In this document: piece after piece, positions 8,132 through 16,667 of the stretch
Position numbering within the stretch: the stretch's first letter is position 1
Layout: every line of letters starts with the position of its first letter
DNA from: Candidatus Bathyarchaeum tardum
GTDB lineage: Archaea > Thermoproteota > Bathyarchaeia > Bathyarchaeales > Bathyarchaeaceae
DNA length: 64,000 bases
Assembly: GCA_029762755.1 (NCBI GenBank)
Contig: JARVGH010000005.1
Coordinates: forward strand, 124,001-188,000
Reading direction: 5' to 3'
Notes under the pieces: generated by a model
Database searches by the model: none
The model's input: only the letters and a program-made list of their open reading frames with translations
What the model was told of the DNA's origin: nothing
Program-made: the position numbers and the translations under genes

Positions 8132-9202
8132 TTGGATGCGAGTGCACTAAAGATGGAAGAACGACCCCTTCTTTACATGATGACTTGGCGCTGTACGCGT
8201 GCGTGCAACTATAACTGTTTGTATTGTAGTTTTGGTTCACAACCTTATCCAGTAAACGAAATCAACACCGAAGGCGGAAAAAAAATTGTTGATGAACTTT
8301 ATGGGCTGGGCGCAAAATGGTTTGGACTTAGTGGCGGAGAACCCCTAGTACGCAAAGACATTTTTGAAATTATTGAACACGCAAAAAGCCTTGGAATGAA
8401 CGTCAGCTTGATTACAAACGGGTATTTCGCCAAAGGTGATATCCTTGATAAACTAATCCGAAACGAGGTCATGACTGCAGTAAGCCTTGACGGCACCGAA
8501 CAAACAAACGACATGACCCGAGGAAAAGGCAGTTATAAAATTGCCGTAGACGCTATGAAAAACCTCTCTGATGGTGGAGTTTTTGATTGCATTGTTTCTA
8601 CTCTTAACCGGCGAAACTGCTCAGAAGTTGACCATATTGCCGATTTAGGCTACAAATACAATGCAACCCGTGTAGTTTACCATAATTATATACCAGTAGG
8701 CAGAGCCGAAGAACACCTTGACTTGGCTCCAACTCCCGAACAATATGAAGAAACATGGAACAGGGTCTACGATTTGATGCGACAATACAATAACAAAATG
8801 AGCATCAACGTATATTGTCCCTTTTTTGCCCGAATAGCCAAAGAGCGAGGAATGCCTGATTTTGATTACTGGTTTGAAAATGTTTTCTTGGGTCAATGTT
8901 TCATTGGTGGCAGATACATGGGTCTACTAGAAAACGGTGACATTCGACCGTGCGGATTCAATGAAGGCTACCGCACTGGTAACATCAAAAACAAGTCCAT
9001 GAAAGAAATCTGGACAGACATGCAATGTTCAGACTTTACTCTGAAACTCAAAGACCGTAGCAACCTCAAAGGCAAATGTGGGGTATGTGAATACCGTGAC
9101 ATCTGTGGCGGATGCAGAACCCGCGCGGAAGTTTATACTGGTGATTTATTCGAATCTGATCCAGCATGCGCTTACATTCCGAAAGTGTTGCGTGAAGAAT
9201 AA
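8132..9202 (+). CDS. SPASM-domain radical SAM protein, paralog 2
   Basis: A 356-residue radical SAM enzyme with cluster motif CNYNCLYC at C25, C29 and C32, GLSGGEPLVRKD, and a SPASM tail with CFIGG, RPCGFNE, GKCGVCEYRDICGGCRTRA and DPACAY. It is very close to the gene at 28853 over its whole length, differing at scattered positions, which points to recent duplication. The start may be the TTG at 8132 or the ATG at 8153; both leave the domain intact. Substrate is unknown. Related families act on heme precursors, quinohemoproteins or ribosomally made peptides. No precursor-peptide gene was recognised next to it. Confidence 0.88.
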   Translation: MDASALKMEERPLLYMMTWRCTRACNYNCLYCSFGSQPYPVNEINTEGGKKIVDELYGLGAKWFGLSGGEPLVRKDIFEIIEHAKSLGMNVSLITNGYFAKGDILDKLIRNEVMTAVSLDGTEQTNDMTRGKGSYKIAVDAMKNLSDGGVFDCIVSTLNRRNCSEVDHIADLGYKYNATRVVYHNYIPVGRAEEHLDLAPTPEQYEETWNRVYDLMRQYNNKMSINVYCPFFARIAKERGMPDFDYWFENVFLGQCFIGGRYMGLLENGDIRPCGFNEGYRTGNIKNKSMKEIWTDMQCSDFTLKLKDRSNLKGKCGVCEYRDICGGCRTRAEVYTGDLFESDPACAYIPKVLREE

Positions 9203-9225
9203 CCATTTTTTTTGGGGGTTTCTTG

Positions 9226-10005
9226 ATGGGCGTAAAATTAATTGACATTACGTTGGATAATGTTTGTGAATATGGTGTTTGTGGTTACAAGAACATCAAG
9301 AATAAAGGGCTTCAACGAAAAGTTGAGTGGCTTAAAGCCCGTTTTTCTGAAGGACTTAAAATCAAATCTATGCTTACAGAAAGCGATGGAACCCAAGGTT
9401 TGATTGAATACATTCCCGGAGAATACTGCTGGAGACCTGTTCAAGCAAAAGGTTACATGTTTATTAACTGCATTTTTTCAGGTTTTAAAAAAATGTACAA
9501 AGGCCAAGGCTATGGTTCACTGTTGATTGATGAATGCATAAAAGACGCAAAACAGCAAAGAATGACTGGAGTTGCGGTGGTCACCCGTAAAAGTGGGTGG
9601 ATGGCAGATAACAGAATATTTTTCAAAAAAGGCTTTAAAGTTGTGGACTCTGCGGCTCCTGATTATAATTTACTTGCCAAAAAATTCAATGCAGATGCAC
9701 CTGATCCAAAATTTAATGGAACCTGGGAACAAAATTTGAATCGATATTCTGAAGGATTAACAATTATCTGGTCGGGGCAGTGTCCTTATCCTTCAAAATA
9801 TGTGGAAGAGTTGGCTGAAACGGCTGAAAAGGAATTCAATATTTTTCCCAATGTTGTTGAGTTAAAAACTTGTAAGGATGCTCAAAACAGTCCTTGTCCT
9901 TTTGGCGTTTTTTGTGTGACATATAATGGAAAAGTTGTCGCAGGCACTCCAATCAGCAAACGCAGGTTAAGTAACATCCTGAAAAAAGAACTAAAACAGA
10001 AATAA
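9226..10005 (+). CDS. GNAT acetyltransferase with YoaP-like C-terminal domain
   Basis: A 259-residue protein. The N-terminal half is a GNAT fold: the acetyl-CoA loop appears as KMYKGQGYGSLLIDECIKDA and is followed by NRIFFKKGFKVVDSA, the usual last strands. The C-terminal third (GQCPYPSKYVEELAETAEKE, then SPCPFGVFCVTYNGK and a final GTPISKRRLSNIL) matches the YoaP-like domain found behind GNAT domains. This domain contains conserved Cys-Pro motifs resembling a thioredoxin-like fold. The acceptor is unknown. It lies 23 bp after the SPASM gene, so co-transcription is likely and a joint modification pathway is conceivable. The ATG at 9226 is preferred; a TTG lies just before it. Confidence 0.8.
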   Translation: MGVKLIDITLDNVCEYGVCGYKNIKNKGLQRKVEWLKARFSEGLKIKSMLTESDGTQGLIEYIPGEYCWRPVQAKGYMFINCIFSGFKKMYKGQGYGSLLIDECIKDAKQQRMTGVAVVTRKSGWMADNRIFFKKGFKVVDSAAPDYNLLAKKFNADAPDPKFNGTWEQNLNRYSEGLTIIWSGQCPYPSKYVEELAETAEKEFNIFPNVVELKTCKDAQNSPCPFGVFCVTYNGKVVAGTPISKRRLSNILKKELKQK

Positions 10006-10038
10006 ACATCTAGTTACTTTGGTTTTGATATAATCCGG

Positions 10039-12339
10039 CTACTTTTTTGTTGTGTAAATTGAAGCTCCGTTGTTTGAGTAGATTTTGTCTAATGCTGGGG
10101 TCGCGGGAATTGTTGAGACTATTCTTTGGGTGTCTACTGCTACGAATCTGATGTTGTTTTCTTCAATGTATGTGAGGAAATCTCGTGCATAAAGGGGAAC
10201 TTCTGTTTGGTAATCAAACTTGTTTATGAGTTCTTGGAGGGACCACCTTTCAATTTCCTCGTCTTGAAAAGCGTGAACAAGAATTGTGTATGATGCTTCT
10301 TTTATTTCGTTTTGTGTAATGTTTTCGTAGTAATAGGTGAGCCGCACGGCGTCGATGAATTTGTTTTCCAGAGCGCCTATATTGCACCAGTTTGGAGGCT
10401 GCTTGGTTATTTCAAAACCTGCAATTATGCCGTTTGTTGGGTCAAGAACCGCCAACCTATTTTCGCTTAGTATATCGGGACCTGCTATTAGTGCCCAGTT
10501 TTCTTCAGTGTCTCCAAACTCAGGAATATCCCATGGGTTTTCCCAGTCAATAACGTTGGGAATAAACACTTCTTTAAAGTCAAGGGACAAATCAAAAAAG
10601 TGTGCAACAGCCAGTCTTGTTTTTGCAAAGTCTTGGTGAGTTAAAAAATCCCAGTGTACATCGATTAAAGTGTTGGTGCTTTGAACTGTAACTGTTTTTG
10701 TTATGGTAAACAGTTCATGGTTATATTCAGTGACTAATTGAGCTTTGTCTGTGGTGTTCAGGGTCCAATAAACTGATATTTGAGTTTCAGAAAACGGAAT
10801 TGACACCCACTCTTGGGCATCATTTAAATACCTGAATTCTTCCTCGCTGTTAGGCATGCTCAGGACTCGTTTCCAAATGTTATAGTTTGAAACATGGATT
10901 TCTTGTCCAGAGCTGGGACTTACTATGTCATATTCTCGGGTTGAAGTAACTGTGTTTTCCATTTCATAGAAACTATACAATACCGATTCTGCAACGACCG
11001 ACCTAGATGACATGGGATCAACTTCTTGGATCGTGGAAATATCCGTAAATGCATAGAACCAACTTCCTGGGCTTCGTGATGTGACTGCTGTGCCTCCTAG
11101 TGAAACTGTATGTTCTTTTACCCACAGTCCAGCGCTGTAACTGGGGATGGAGGCTCGTTGATAATATTCTGGGTATGTATCAAGCCTTTCAACAAAAAGC
11201 ATTCCTTGAACAACCAATAAAGAACAGATTGATATGATAACGATGATTTTTGTTATCTCGATTGTTTGTATGTTTTTTACAAATTTTGACAAGACAAACG
11301 ATTCTAATAGTGTGGGGATTTTTGTGATAAGAAAATAGGTTGCTATTCCACAAAGAATGGCTATTGGTGTAGCGAAAAAGCTAACGAATCTGCCGTATGG
11401 CAGTTGTATTCCAATATGGAAAGATTGGGACCAAAAAACTGGAACTGCAAGCCAGAAAACTAACAGCACGGAATCTTTGAGGGTCTTTTTTTTCCAAAGT
11501 ATATAAAACATAATGGGTATGCCAATTATTGCTAGGGGTATAGTTGTTCCAAAATTTTTGAGCAAGTTTTCAAGACCAACTAAAGGGATTTGGTAATAAT
11601 TTTCAGTTGAAGAATAAAAAACATAATCGATTATAATGTCAGCGTAATCGATTATGACTTGTGCATACCACGCCAGTAAGGCTAATCCGCCGCCAATAAT
11701 CACTGCAAAAAAGGTGAAAAACCGTTTTTTGGAGCCTATGGAGTTAAGCAAGAAAACTGGGATAAACATAAAAACAAAAACGAAAGCAGTTAATTGATGG
11801 GCTAACCCTAGGGTGAAGGATCCTAAAAACAGCAAAAACAGTTTGGGTTTTGTTTTGATTTCTTTGGTCATTATATAAAAAATGAATGCAATGTATGCCC
11901 GTCCCATGAGGTTGGCGTAGCCTCCCCAAAAAACCATTTCAGACAGTGGAACCGACAAAATTACAAAAAGTGATGCTACTACTGCAGTGCCTATTCCAAA
12001 AATTTTTCGTGCTAACAGATATACAGACAAGAGAGCCAATACATTGAATGTTGCGATTAATAGTTTTAGTATGAATGCTGCAACCATCACGTCCATGGTG
12101 CCTGCAAAAATTTGTAAAATTGCAAGTATTGTATGGAAGAATGGTGGATACCATGCGACTTCGCTGTAGCTGATTTTTTCATCTAATATGATTTGTTTTG
12201 ATTTTGCTAGGTGCACAGCGGGGTCATTTCCGGGTAGGACTCCAGTTGTGGATAGTTCATATACTGTGACCGTGAACAGTGTGGTGACTGCGATAAGAAC
12301 GAAAACCATTTCGATGGTAGAAAATTTTGGTTTTTTCAT
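10039..12339 (-). CDS. Polytopic membrane protein, GT-C glycosyltransferase-like
   Basis: A 766-residue protein with about a dozen transmembrane helices in the first 400 residues and a soluble outer domain in the rest. After the first helix the loop contains PGNDPAVHLAKSKQ, where acidic and His residues sit as in lipid-linked-sugar GT-C enzymes. A later loop contains FWGGYANLMGRAY. Such proteins transfer sugars from polyprenyl phosphates on the outer membrane face. The C-terminal region is beta-rich (ITKTVTVQSTNTLIDVHWD). The gene at 12948 has the same architecture and shares the WGGYxN motif, so the two are paralogs. No catalytic residue can be proved from one sequence. Confidence 0.65.
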   Translation of the reverse strand: MKKPKFSTIEMVFVLIAVTTLFTVTVYELSTTGVLPGNDPAVHLAKSKQIILDEKISYSEVAWYPPFFHTILAILQIFAGTMDVMVAAFILKLLIATFNVLALLSVYLLARKIFGIGTAVVASLFVILSVPLSEMVFWGGYANLMGRAYIAFIFYIMTKEIKTKPKLFLLFLGSFTLGLAHQLTAFVFVFMFIPVFLLNSIGSKKRFFTFFAVIIGGGLALLAWYAQVIIDYADIIIDYVFYSSTENYYQIPLVGLENLLKNFGTTIPLAIIGIPIMFYILWKKKTLKDSVLLVFWLAVPVFWSQSFHIGIQLPYGRFVSFFATPIAILCGIATYFLITKIPTLLESFVLSKFVKNIQTIEITKIIVIISICSLLVVQGMLFVERLDTYPEYYQRASIPSYSAGLWVKEHTVSLGGTAVTSRSPGSWFYAFTDISTIQEVDPMSSRSVVAESVLYSFYEMENTVTSTREYDIVSPSSGQEIHVSNYNIWKRVLSMPNSEEEFRYLNDAQEWVSIPFSETQISVYWTLNTTDKAQLVTEYNHELFTITKTVTVQSTNTLIDVHWDFLTHQDFAKTRLAVAHFFDLSLDFKEVFIPNVIDWENPWDIPEFGDTEENWALIAGPDILSENRLAVLDPTNGIIAGFEITKQPPNWCNIGALENKFIDAVRLTYYYENITQNEIKEASYTILVHAFQDEEIERWSLQELINKFDYQTEVPLYARDFLTYIEENNIRFVAVDTQRIVSTIPATPALDKIYSNNGASIYTTKK

Positions 12340-12542
12340 TAATTATCCTCCACAACATGTCGTGATGATTATGTGTAAGTGAATTTAGAATATAAAAACA
12401 TCCAATCATTGGGAAGATGCATTTTGGATGTTTTATTTGGGAATATATCGGTTTACGTAAATAATTCAGATTTTCTAATAGTAAGTTCCTAGAAACTTTG
12501 CTTTTTAATGCTTCTTGTCTCTTTAGAGTTGAGGTTAAAGTC

Positions 12543-12752
12543 ATGAATCATCTGTTTTGTGATTGTTGTGGAGATGCCGTTACAGCGGTCTACCCCTGTA
12601 AGTTTGAGTTTCATGACAAATTAACCTGCGATTTTAACATTTGCCTCGATTGTATGGACAATGGAATATTAAGAATTAATCTCAAACGTAAAAGGCTTGT
12701 TTCCCAAATCAAGTTTAAGCTTGCAAAACGCAACAAAAAAGCCAGTCAATAA
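12543..12752 (+). CDS. Small Cys-rich (putative zinc-binding) protein
   Basis: A 69-residue protein starting MNHLFCDCCGD. It has paired cysteines at the N-terminus (CDCC), single Cys residues in the middle, and a CLDC pair, then a strongly basic tail rich in Lys and Arg. The pattern suggests a zinc ribbon or similar knuckle with nucleic-acid binding, but no family is recognised. The ATG at 12543 is preceded by GAGGTTAAAG and fits better than the upstream in-frame start at 12498. It lies between two minus-strand membrane-protein genes and is transcribed the other way. A 30-codon frame at 12848-12940 follows but is not convincing. Confidence 0.6.
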   Translation: MNHLFCDCCGDAVTAVYPCKFEFHDKLTCDFNICLDCMDNGILRINLKRKRLVSQIKFKLAKRNKKASQ

Positions 12753-12947
12753 AATTTGACTAGATGTTCAGGATGCAGAACAAAGTGTTCTAATCCATGG
12801 AACTAAATCTAGCGTAGATACAGTATAACTGGAATGGGGTGCATGTGATGCTGTGTTCGATAAAACATGTGAGCATAAACGAACTGGATGAACTAGTTGA
12901 AACTATTGCTCGCACAAATCTTAAATCTGCTAGGAGTTAAAGCCGTT

Positions 12948-15146
12948 TCATTTTGTTACTTCGAAAACAGCCACATGCCCACAATTCAACACTAATCTGT
13001 AACGGGAATCTTGGGCAAACTTCATGTACAACGATTCATCCCTACATGCCACATAAGAAACATCAAACTCTTCAAGCATGTCTGAGTATTTCCAAACAGT
13101 AACTGGCTCTTCGTAATCTTCTGACACTCCTAACAGATCAGTTTCATGGTCATCTAAATAGTTTGAAAAGTGGTGATAGACTGTATTTTTTAGGTCAAAA
13201 ACGCTGACAAATATTTTTGCTGTTATACTTGAGTTTTGTGTGCTGTATTCTAGATAGCATGTTTTGTCGCTCATTTCACTTGCTTGAACTGCTAAATCCA
13301 AAACCACTTGTCCCCCTACTTGTTCATATCCATTGAAAACCCCAATTCTCTTTTTTGAAGTTTCTGTTATATTCATGAATATTGGCTCATCTGATGTCGT
13401 ATTCATGGTAAGACCTAAACCAAAAACGTCAATTTCATCGCTTTGAACATCATATTTTAGTTCTGCAAATTTTGCACCTTTTTCCAGTTTAACAGTTTTT
13501 GTTACAGTAAACTCCTCGTTTTCGTAGATTGTTGTTAGAACTGCCAAGTTTTCATCGTATTCAATTGTGTTTTGGTCAATTTGCATTTCTGTTAGGCTTA
13601 TGTTTTGATGGTTAGATTGGATTACTATTCGGTTGTTTTCAAAAAATATCAACTCAACAGATTCTCCTGCCCATTTTTCATAAATGAATACCGGGTTGTG
13701 GCGGGACTGGTATGGTCCATCTTCGTTAATTTGAATGAACCCGTTGTTGATTTGATAGTTCGTATTGAGTATCAGATAGGCGACTTTTGCTATTTCCAGT
13801 TCGTGGGAGTATATCAAAAATTCTAAACCTGCTGCACTCAGGGTTGGGCGTTGGCTGATTCCTGAAAGCCACCATCCCATGAAGTGATCTGCTACCATGA
13901 CTGAGCCTTCGGGTGTGTTAAGGGCAATCCAGTGCAGTGTTGTTACTTCGGGTTGTTTTATTGCTGTGTAATAGTCTGCTGTACTCTTTGTATCCTTTGG
14001 GTATATGGACCACGATGAAGCTGTTATGAAAACAAAAATTGCTACAACAAAGGTTACTGTTGGAAGAATTTTTTTAATTTTTTTCCATCGAATTTTTGGG
14101 CACCAGTTTATGGCGAGGGTGGTGCATCTGTTCAGGTACATCAGTCCTGCAGAGATGATGATTATTCCTGGAAAGTCGATAAAATACGTGAACCGTGAGT
14201 AGTCGGTGTAGATTCCAAACAAGTGTCCTTGAGTCATAACTATGGGTACCAAGAACCATGCAAACAGTAGCAGGCTGGATTTATCTATCCACCGATTTCT
14301 GCTGTATTTTAACATTAACAGTGCCGGAATTAAAACAATAATTAACAGCAAGATTATTGGCTCTATTGTGTGGTTTGCTAGGATTATGCTTTTGTTTTCT
14401 AGTCCTCCTGTTAATGCGCCTTCAGTGGATGCACTCAAGTAAAAGTTGATAACTCGCATTATCCATGGTGAAACTAAAACAATTCCTGCCCCTAGGGTAA
14501 TCATAAAAAATTTTAGCATGTTTTGGATTTGCATTTTTTCTAGTTTACACAGTTTTCCTACTATCAAGAAAATTAGGTAAACTACCAAGATTGGTATAAA
14601 CACGGACAAACTGAAGGTGTGAGTTAGTATCAAAACTCCTGATAATATTCCGCCGATTATCAGGTGTTTGTTTGTAGGGTTGTCGTTTTCTCTGAGGAAC
14701 ACGTAAAAAATGATTATTATTAGCGAAAGAGAAATTATGTTTGTGTATCCTCCCCAGCTTATCATTTCAAAGCTTAAGGTAGAAATGGATGCGAAAAAGG
14801 CTGCGATGTACCCAGCGTTGGGGGTTTTCCACATTCGTTTTGCTACACAGTATGCTGGAAAAACTATGATGGCGCTAAAAAATATGGCAGTAACAATCTC
14901 TGCAAGTATTACTGGCATTCCTGAAAACAGCATTAACGTGGAAACAAAAAAATGAAAACCCACCGGAGTCGCCAAAGGCTGGCCTCCCATGTGGTACGAG
15001 TTCCATTCGGGCAATGTTCCATTTTCCAGAATCAAGTTGATTATGCTACCATGAAACCCAATATCTGAACTTGGCGGATACTCATTATGAAAAATTGCTG
15101 CTGCCCTAAAAGCCAAAGAGAAACAAAAAATCGTAAACAACAGCAA
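12948..15146 (-). CDS. Polytopic membrane protein, GT-C glycosyltransferase-like, second copy
   Basis: A 732-residue protein with about a dozen hydrophobic helices followed by a C-terminal outer domain. The first outer loop has NEYPPSSDIGFHGSIINLI, with Asp and His placed as in the paralog at 10039. The motif SWGGYTNIISLSL parallels the paralog's WGGYANLMGRAY. The soluble part contains EEFTVTKTVKLEKGAKFAEL, again matching the paralog's ITKTVTVQ strand, so the whole architecture is shared. A role in glycosylating lipids or surface proteins is inferred from the fold and the many glycosyltransferases in the window. The donor and acceptor are unknown. Confidence 0.65.
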   Translation of the reverse strand: MLLFTIFCFSLAFRAAAIFHNEYPPSSDIGFHGSIINLILENGTLPEWNSYHMGGQPLATPVGFHFFVSTLMLFSGMPVILAEIVTAIFFSAIIVFPAYCVAKRMWKTPNAGYIAAFFASISTLSFEMISWGGYTNIISLSLIIIIFYVFLRENDNPTNKHLIIGGILSGVLILTHTFSLSVFIPILVVYLIFLIVGKLCKLEKMQIQNMLKFFMITLGAGIVLVSPWIMRVINFYLSASTEGALTGGLENKSIILANHTIEPIILLLIIVLIPALLMLKYSRNRWIDKSSLLLFAWFLVPIVMTQGHLFGIYTDYSRFTYFIDFPGIIIISAGLMYLNRCTTLAINWCPKIRWKKIKKILPTVTFVVAIFVFITASSWSIYPKDTKSTADYYTAIKQPEVTTLHWIALNTPEGSVMVADHFMGWWLSGISQRPTLSAAGLEFLIYSHELEIAKVAYLILNTNYQINNGFIQINEDGPYQSRHNPVFIYEKWAGESVELIFFENNRIVIQSNHQNISLTEMQIDQNTIEYDENLAVLTTIYENEEFTVTKTVKLEKGAKFAELKYDVQSDEIDVFGLGLTMNTTSDEPIFMNITETSKKRIGVFNGYEQVGGQVVLDLAVQASEMSDKTCYLEYSTQNSSITAKIFVSVFDLKNTVYHHFSNYLDDHETDLLGVSEDYEEPVTVWKYSDMLEEFDVSYVACRDESLYMKFAQDSRYRLVLNCGHVAVFEVTK

Positions 15147-15289
15147 AAGACCCTTATGCTTCGTATTAAACCACCAACGTAACTACTGAATACCCATTAT
15201 TTAGCATATTTTTAAATAATGACGTTTTCCACCAAGTCTGCCTGAGGCTCCTTTAAGTTTGAAGGATACTGCACAACTCGGTTGATAAC

Positions 15290-16030
15290 CTATAACATAA
15301 CAGCAAGCAACATAATCAGCACAACAACCCTTGTAATTTCATGGGTTGCCCCCATCACATCACCTGTAACACTTTCCAAGGTTTTGTTAGAGAATGTTGT
15401 CAAAACCCCCACAGAGATTCCCATGGCAGCAATGACCACAGCAAACCAAATTCCAACCAAAACAAACCCAACAACTGAACACAAAAACACCGAAGCAAGA
15501 GCTTTAGCGTGCTTGTTTTCCATTGCCTCGACCACGTAATAGCCTGAACCCTTGTAATCAGGTTTTTTGCCTAAGTAAGCCATTAAAACCATGCTTTCTT
15601 TTGCTAAAGTTTCTGCGACTATGGCAACTTTTAGAATATTCAAACCCGAAAAACTACCAAAGGACAATCCCGCCAAAATCACAACAATGACCCCTGAGGT
15701 TACTGCTGCTGCTCCTGTAAACATGTCATGCATAATTTCTAACCGTTTCTTGGTGTCTCCTCGCGCCATGGCTGCGTCACTGAAATCTAACAGTCCGTCC
15801 ATGTGATGAAAACCTGTTAGCAACTCTAGAATAACTAACACAAAAAAACCGCAAATCATTTGGGGCAAAAACATGTTTGCCAAATAACCAAAGCCTCCCG
15901 CAATGGCTCCAAGAACTAGACCTACTATGGGCGCCAAAAAAAAATACTTAGACAGGGCTTCCATGGACTCCATTCCTATGGGTAAAATTGTCAAAAAACC
16001 AAATAATCCTTTTAACCCTTTGATTATCAA
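15290..16030 (-). CDS. cobS: Adenosylcobinamide-GDP ribazoletransferase (cobalamin synthase), copy 1
   Basis: A 246-residue membrane enzyme that joins adenosylcobinamide-GDP with alpha-ribazole (phosphate), the last step of nucleotide-loop assembly. The N-terminus MIIKGLKGLFGFLTILPIG is typical of CobS. The metal-binding signature HHMDGLLDFSDAAMARGD is at residues 75-92, with Asp78, Asp82 and Asp85. About six hydrophobic helices follow, and the length is normal. A TTG start is used. The gene diverges from the corrinoid-protein gene at 16208. A second CobS is at 62.5-63.4 kb; this copy has the fuller acidic signature. Confidence 0.9.
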   Translation of the reverse strand: MIIKGLKGLFGFLTILPIGMESMEALSKYFFLAPIVGLVLGAIAGGFGYLANMFLPQMICGFFVLVILELLTGFHHMDGLLDFSDAAMARGDTKKRLEIMHDMFTGAAAVTSGVIVVILAGLSFGSFSGLNILKVAIVAETLAKESMVLMAYLGKKPDYKGSGYYVVEAMENKHAKALASVFLCSVVGFVLVGIWFAVVIAAMGISVGVLTTFSNKTLESVTGDVMGATHEITRVVVLIMLLAVML

Positions 16031-16147
16031 AAGCTTAACTCCTTTGATGCATACGGTTTGGTGAAAAGAATCTATTCAACAGTTCTCTTTTAATGTTGCC
16101 CAACAAAACACCATAATTTTTATTATAATAATGACATTTCGACAAAA

Positions 16148-16157
16148 AGCTTATACG
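16148..16157 (+). promoter_or_regulatory. TATA-like element before the corrinoid-protein gene
   Basis: AGCTTATACG lies about 25-30 bp upstream of a plausible start site, about 55 bp before the ATG at 16208. A second AT-rich candidate is at about 16117-16130. A ribosome site AGGATGGA lies just before the ATG. Confidence 0.35.
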
Positions 16158-16207
16158 CGTGTCTATCCATAAAGCCCTCGTTATTCAACCAAAAGGATGG
16201 AAATCTT

Positions 16208-16636
16208 ATGTCTTGGTTAAAATCTATGATGGAAAAAGAACCGGCAGAATCTGAAAACCCAATTGGAATTGTAGTAATCGGCACACTAGACCCCGACGTG
16301 CACTTAACCCCTAAAGAAATGGTAAGAAAATCACTCACCAAAGCCGAATTCAAATGTTACGACGTAGGCAAAAAAGCACCTGCAGCTGACTTTGTAAGCA
16401 AAGCAAAAGAAGTCAACGCAGACATCATTGCAGTATCAATCAATACTGCACCAGCAAAAAACAACCTACCTAACTTAATGTCACAAATTGAAGCCGCAGG
16501 TCTCAAAGGCAAAGTTATAATTATGATTGGCGGCGCAGCAGTAGACGAAGACGACGCAGAAGAAATCGGTGCACTATTCGGTGAAACTCGAGAAGAAGCC
16601 GTAGCCATCGCCAAAAAAGCAATGGCATCCAAATAA
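16208..16636 (+). CDS. Minimal corrinoid (B12-binding) protein, methyl carrier
   Basis: A 142-residue Rossmann-type cobalamin-binding domain. GIVVIGTLDPDVHLTPKEMV carries Asp and His in the place of the DxHxxG base-off/His-on motif, so the axial His is kept but the Gly is Pro. Further on, ADIIAVSINTA and KVIIMIGGAAVDEDDAEEIG match the later strands of the fold. The four-helix cap domain of methyltransferase corrinoid proteins (such as MtaC/MttC) is missing. It would carry a methyl group on cobalt in the cytoplasm. The mtrH homolog begins 31 bp downstream across a hairpin, so transfer between the corrinoid and tetrahydropterin is the likely role. The methyl donor's enzyme is not recognised. 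Confidence 0.85.
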   Translation: MSWLKSMMEKEPAESENPIGIVVIGTLDPDVHLTPKEMVRKSLTKAEFKCYDVGKKAPAADFVSKAKEVNADIIAVSINTAPAKNNLPNLMSQIEAAGLKGKVIIMIGGAAVDEDDAEEIGALFGETREEAVAIAKKAMASK

Positions 16637-16637
16637 G

Positions 16638-16658
16638 CTCGACGGAAACTTCGTCGAG
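16638..16658 (+). repeat. Stem-loop between corrinoid-protein gene and mtrH
   Basis: CTCGACG (16638-16644) and CGTCGAG (16652-16658) are exact complements; a G-U and an A-U pair extend the stem, leaving a 3-nt loop. No T-run follows, so it looks more like a processing or mRNA-stability element than a terminator. Confidence 0.5.
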
Positions 16659-16667
16659 TAAACTAAA

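Noticed and set aside
12848-12940. 30-codon frame after the Cys-rich gene
   Set aside because: No ribosome site, no promoter and no recognisable sequence; probably chance.
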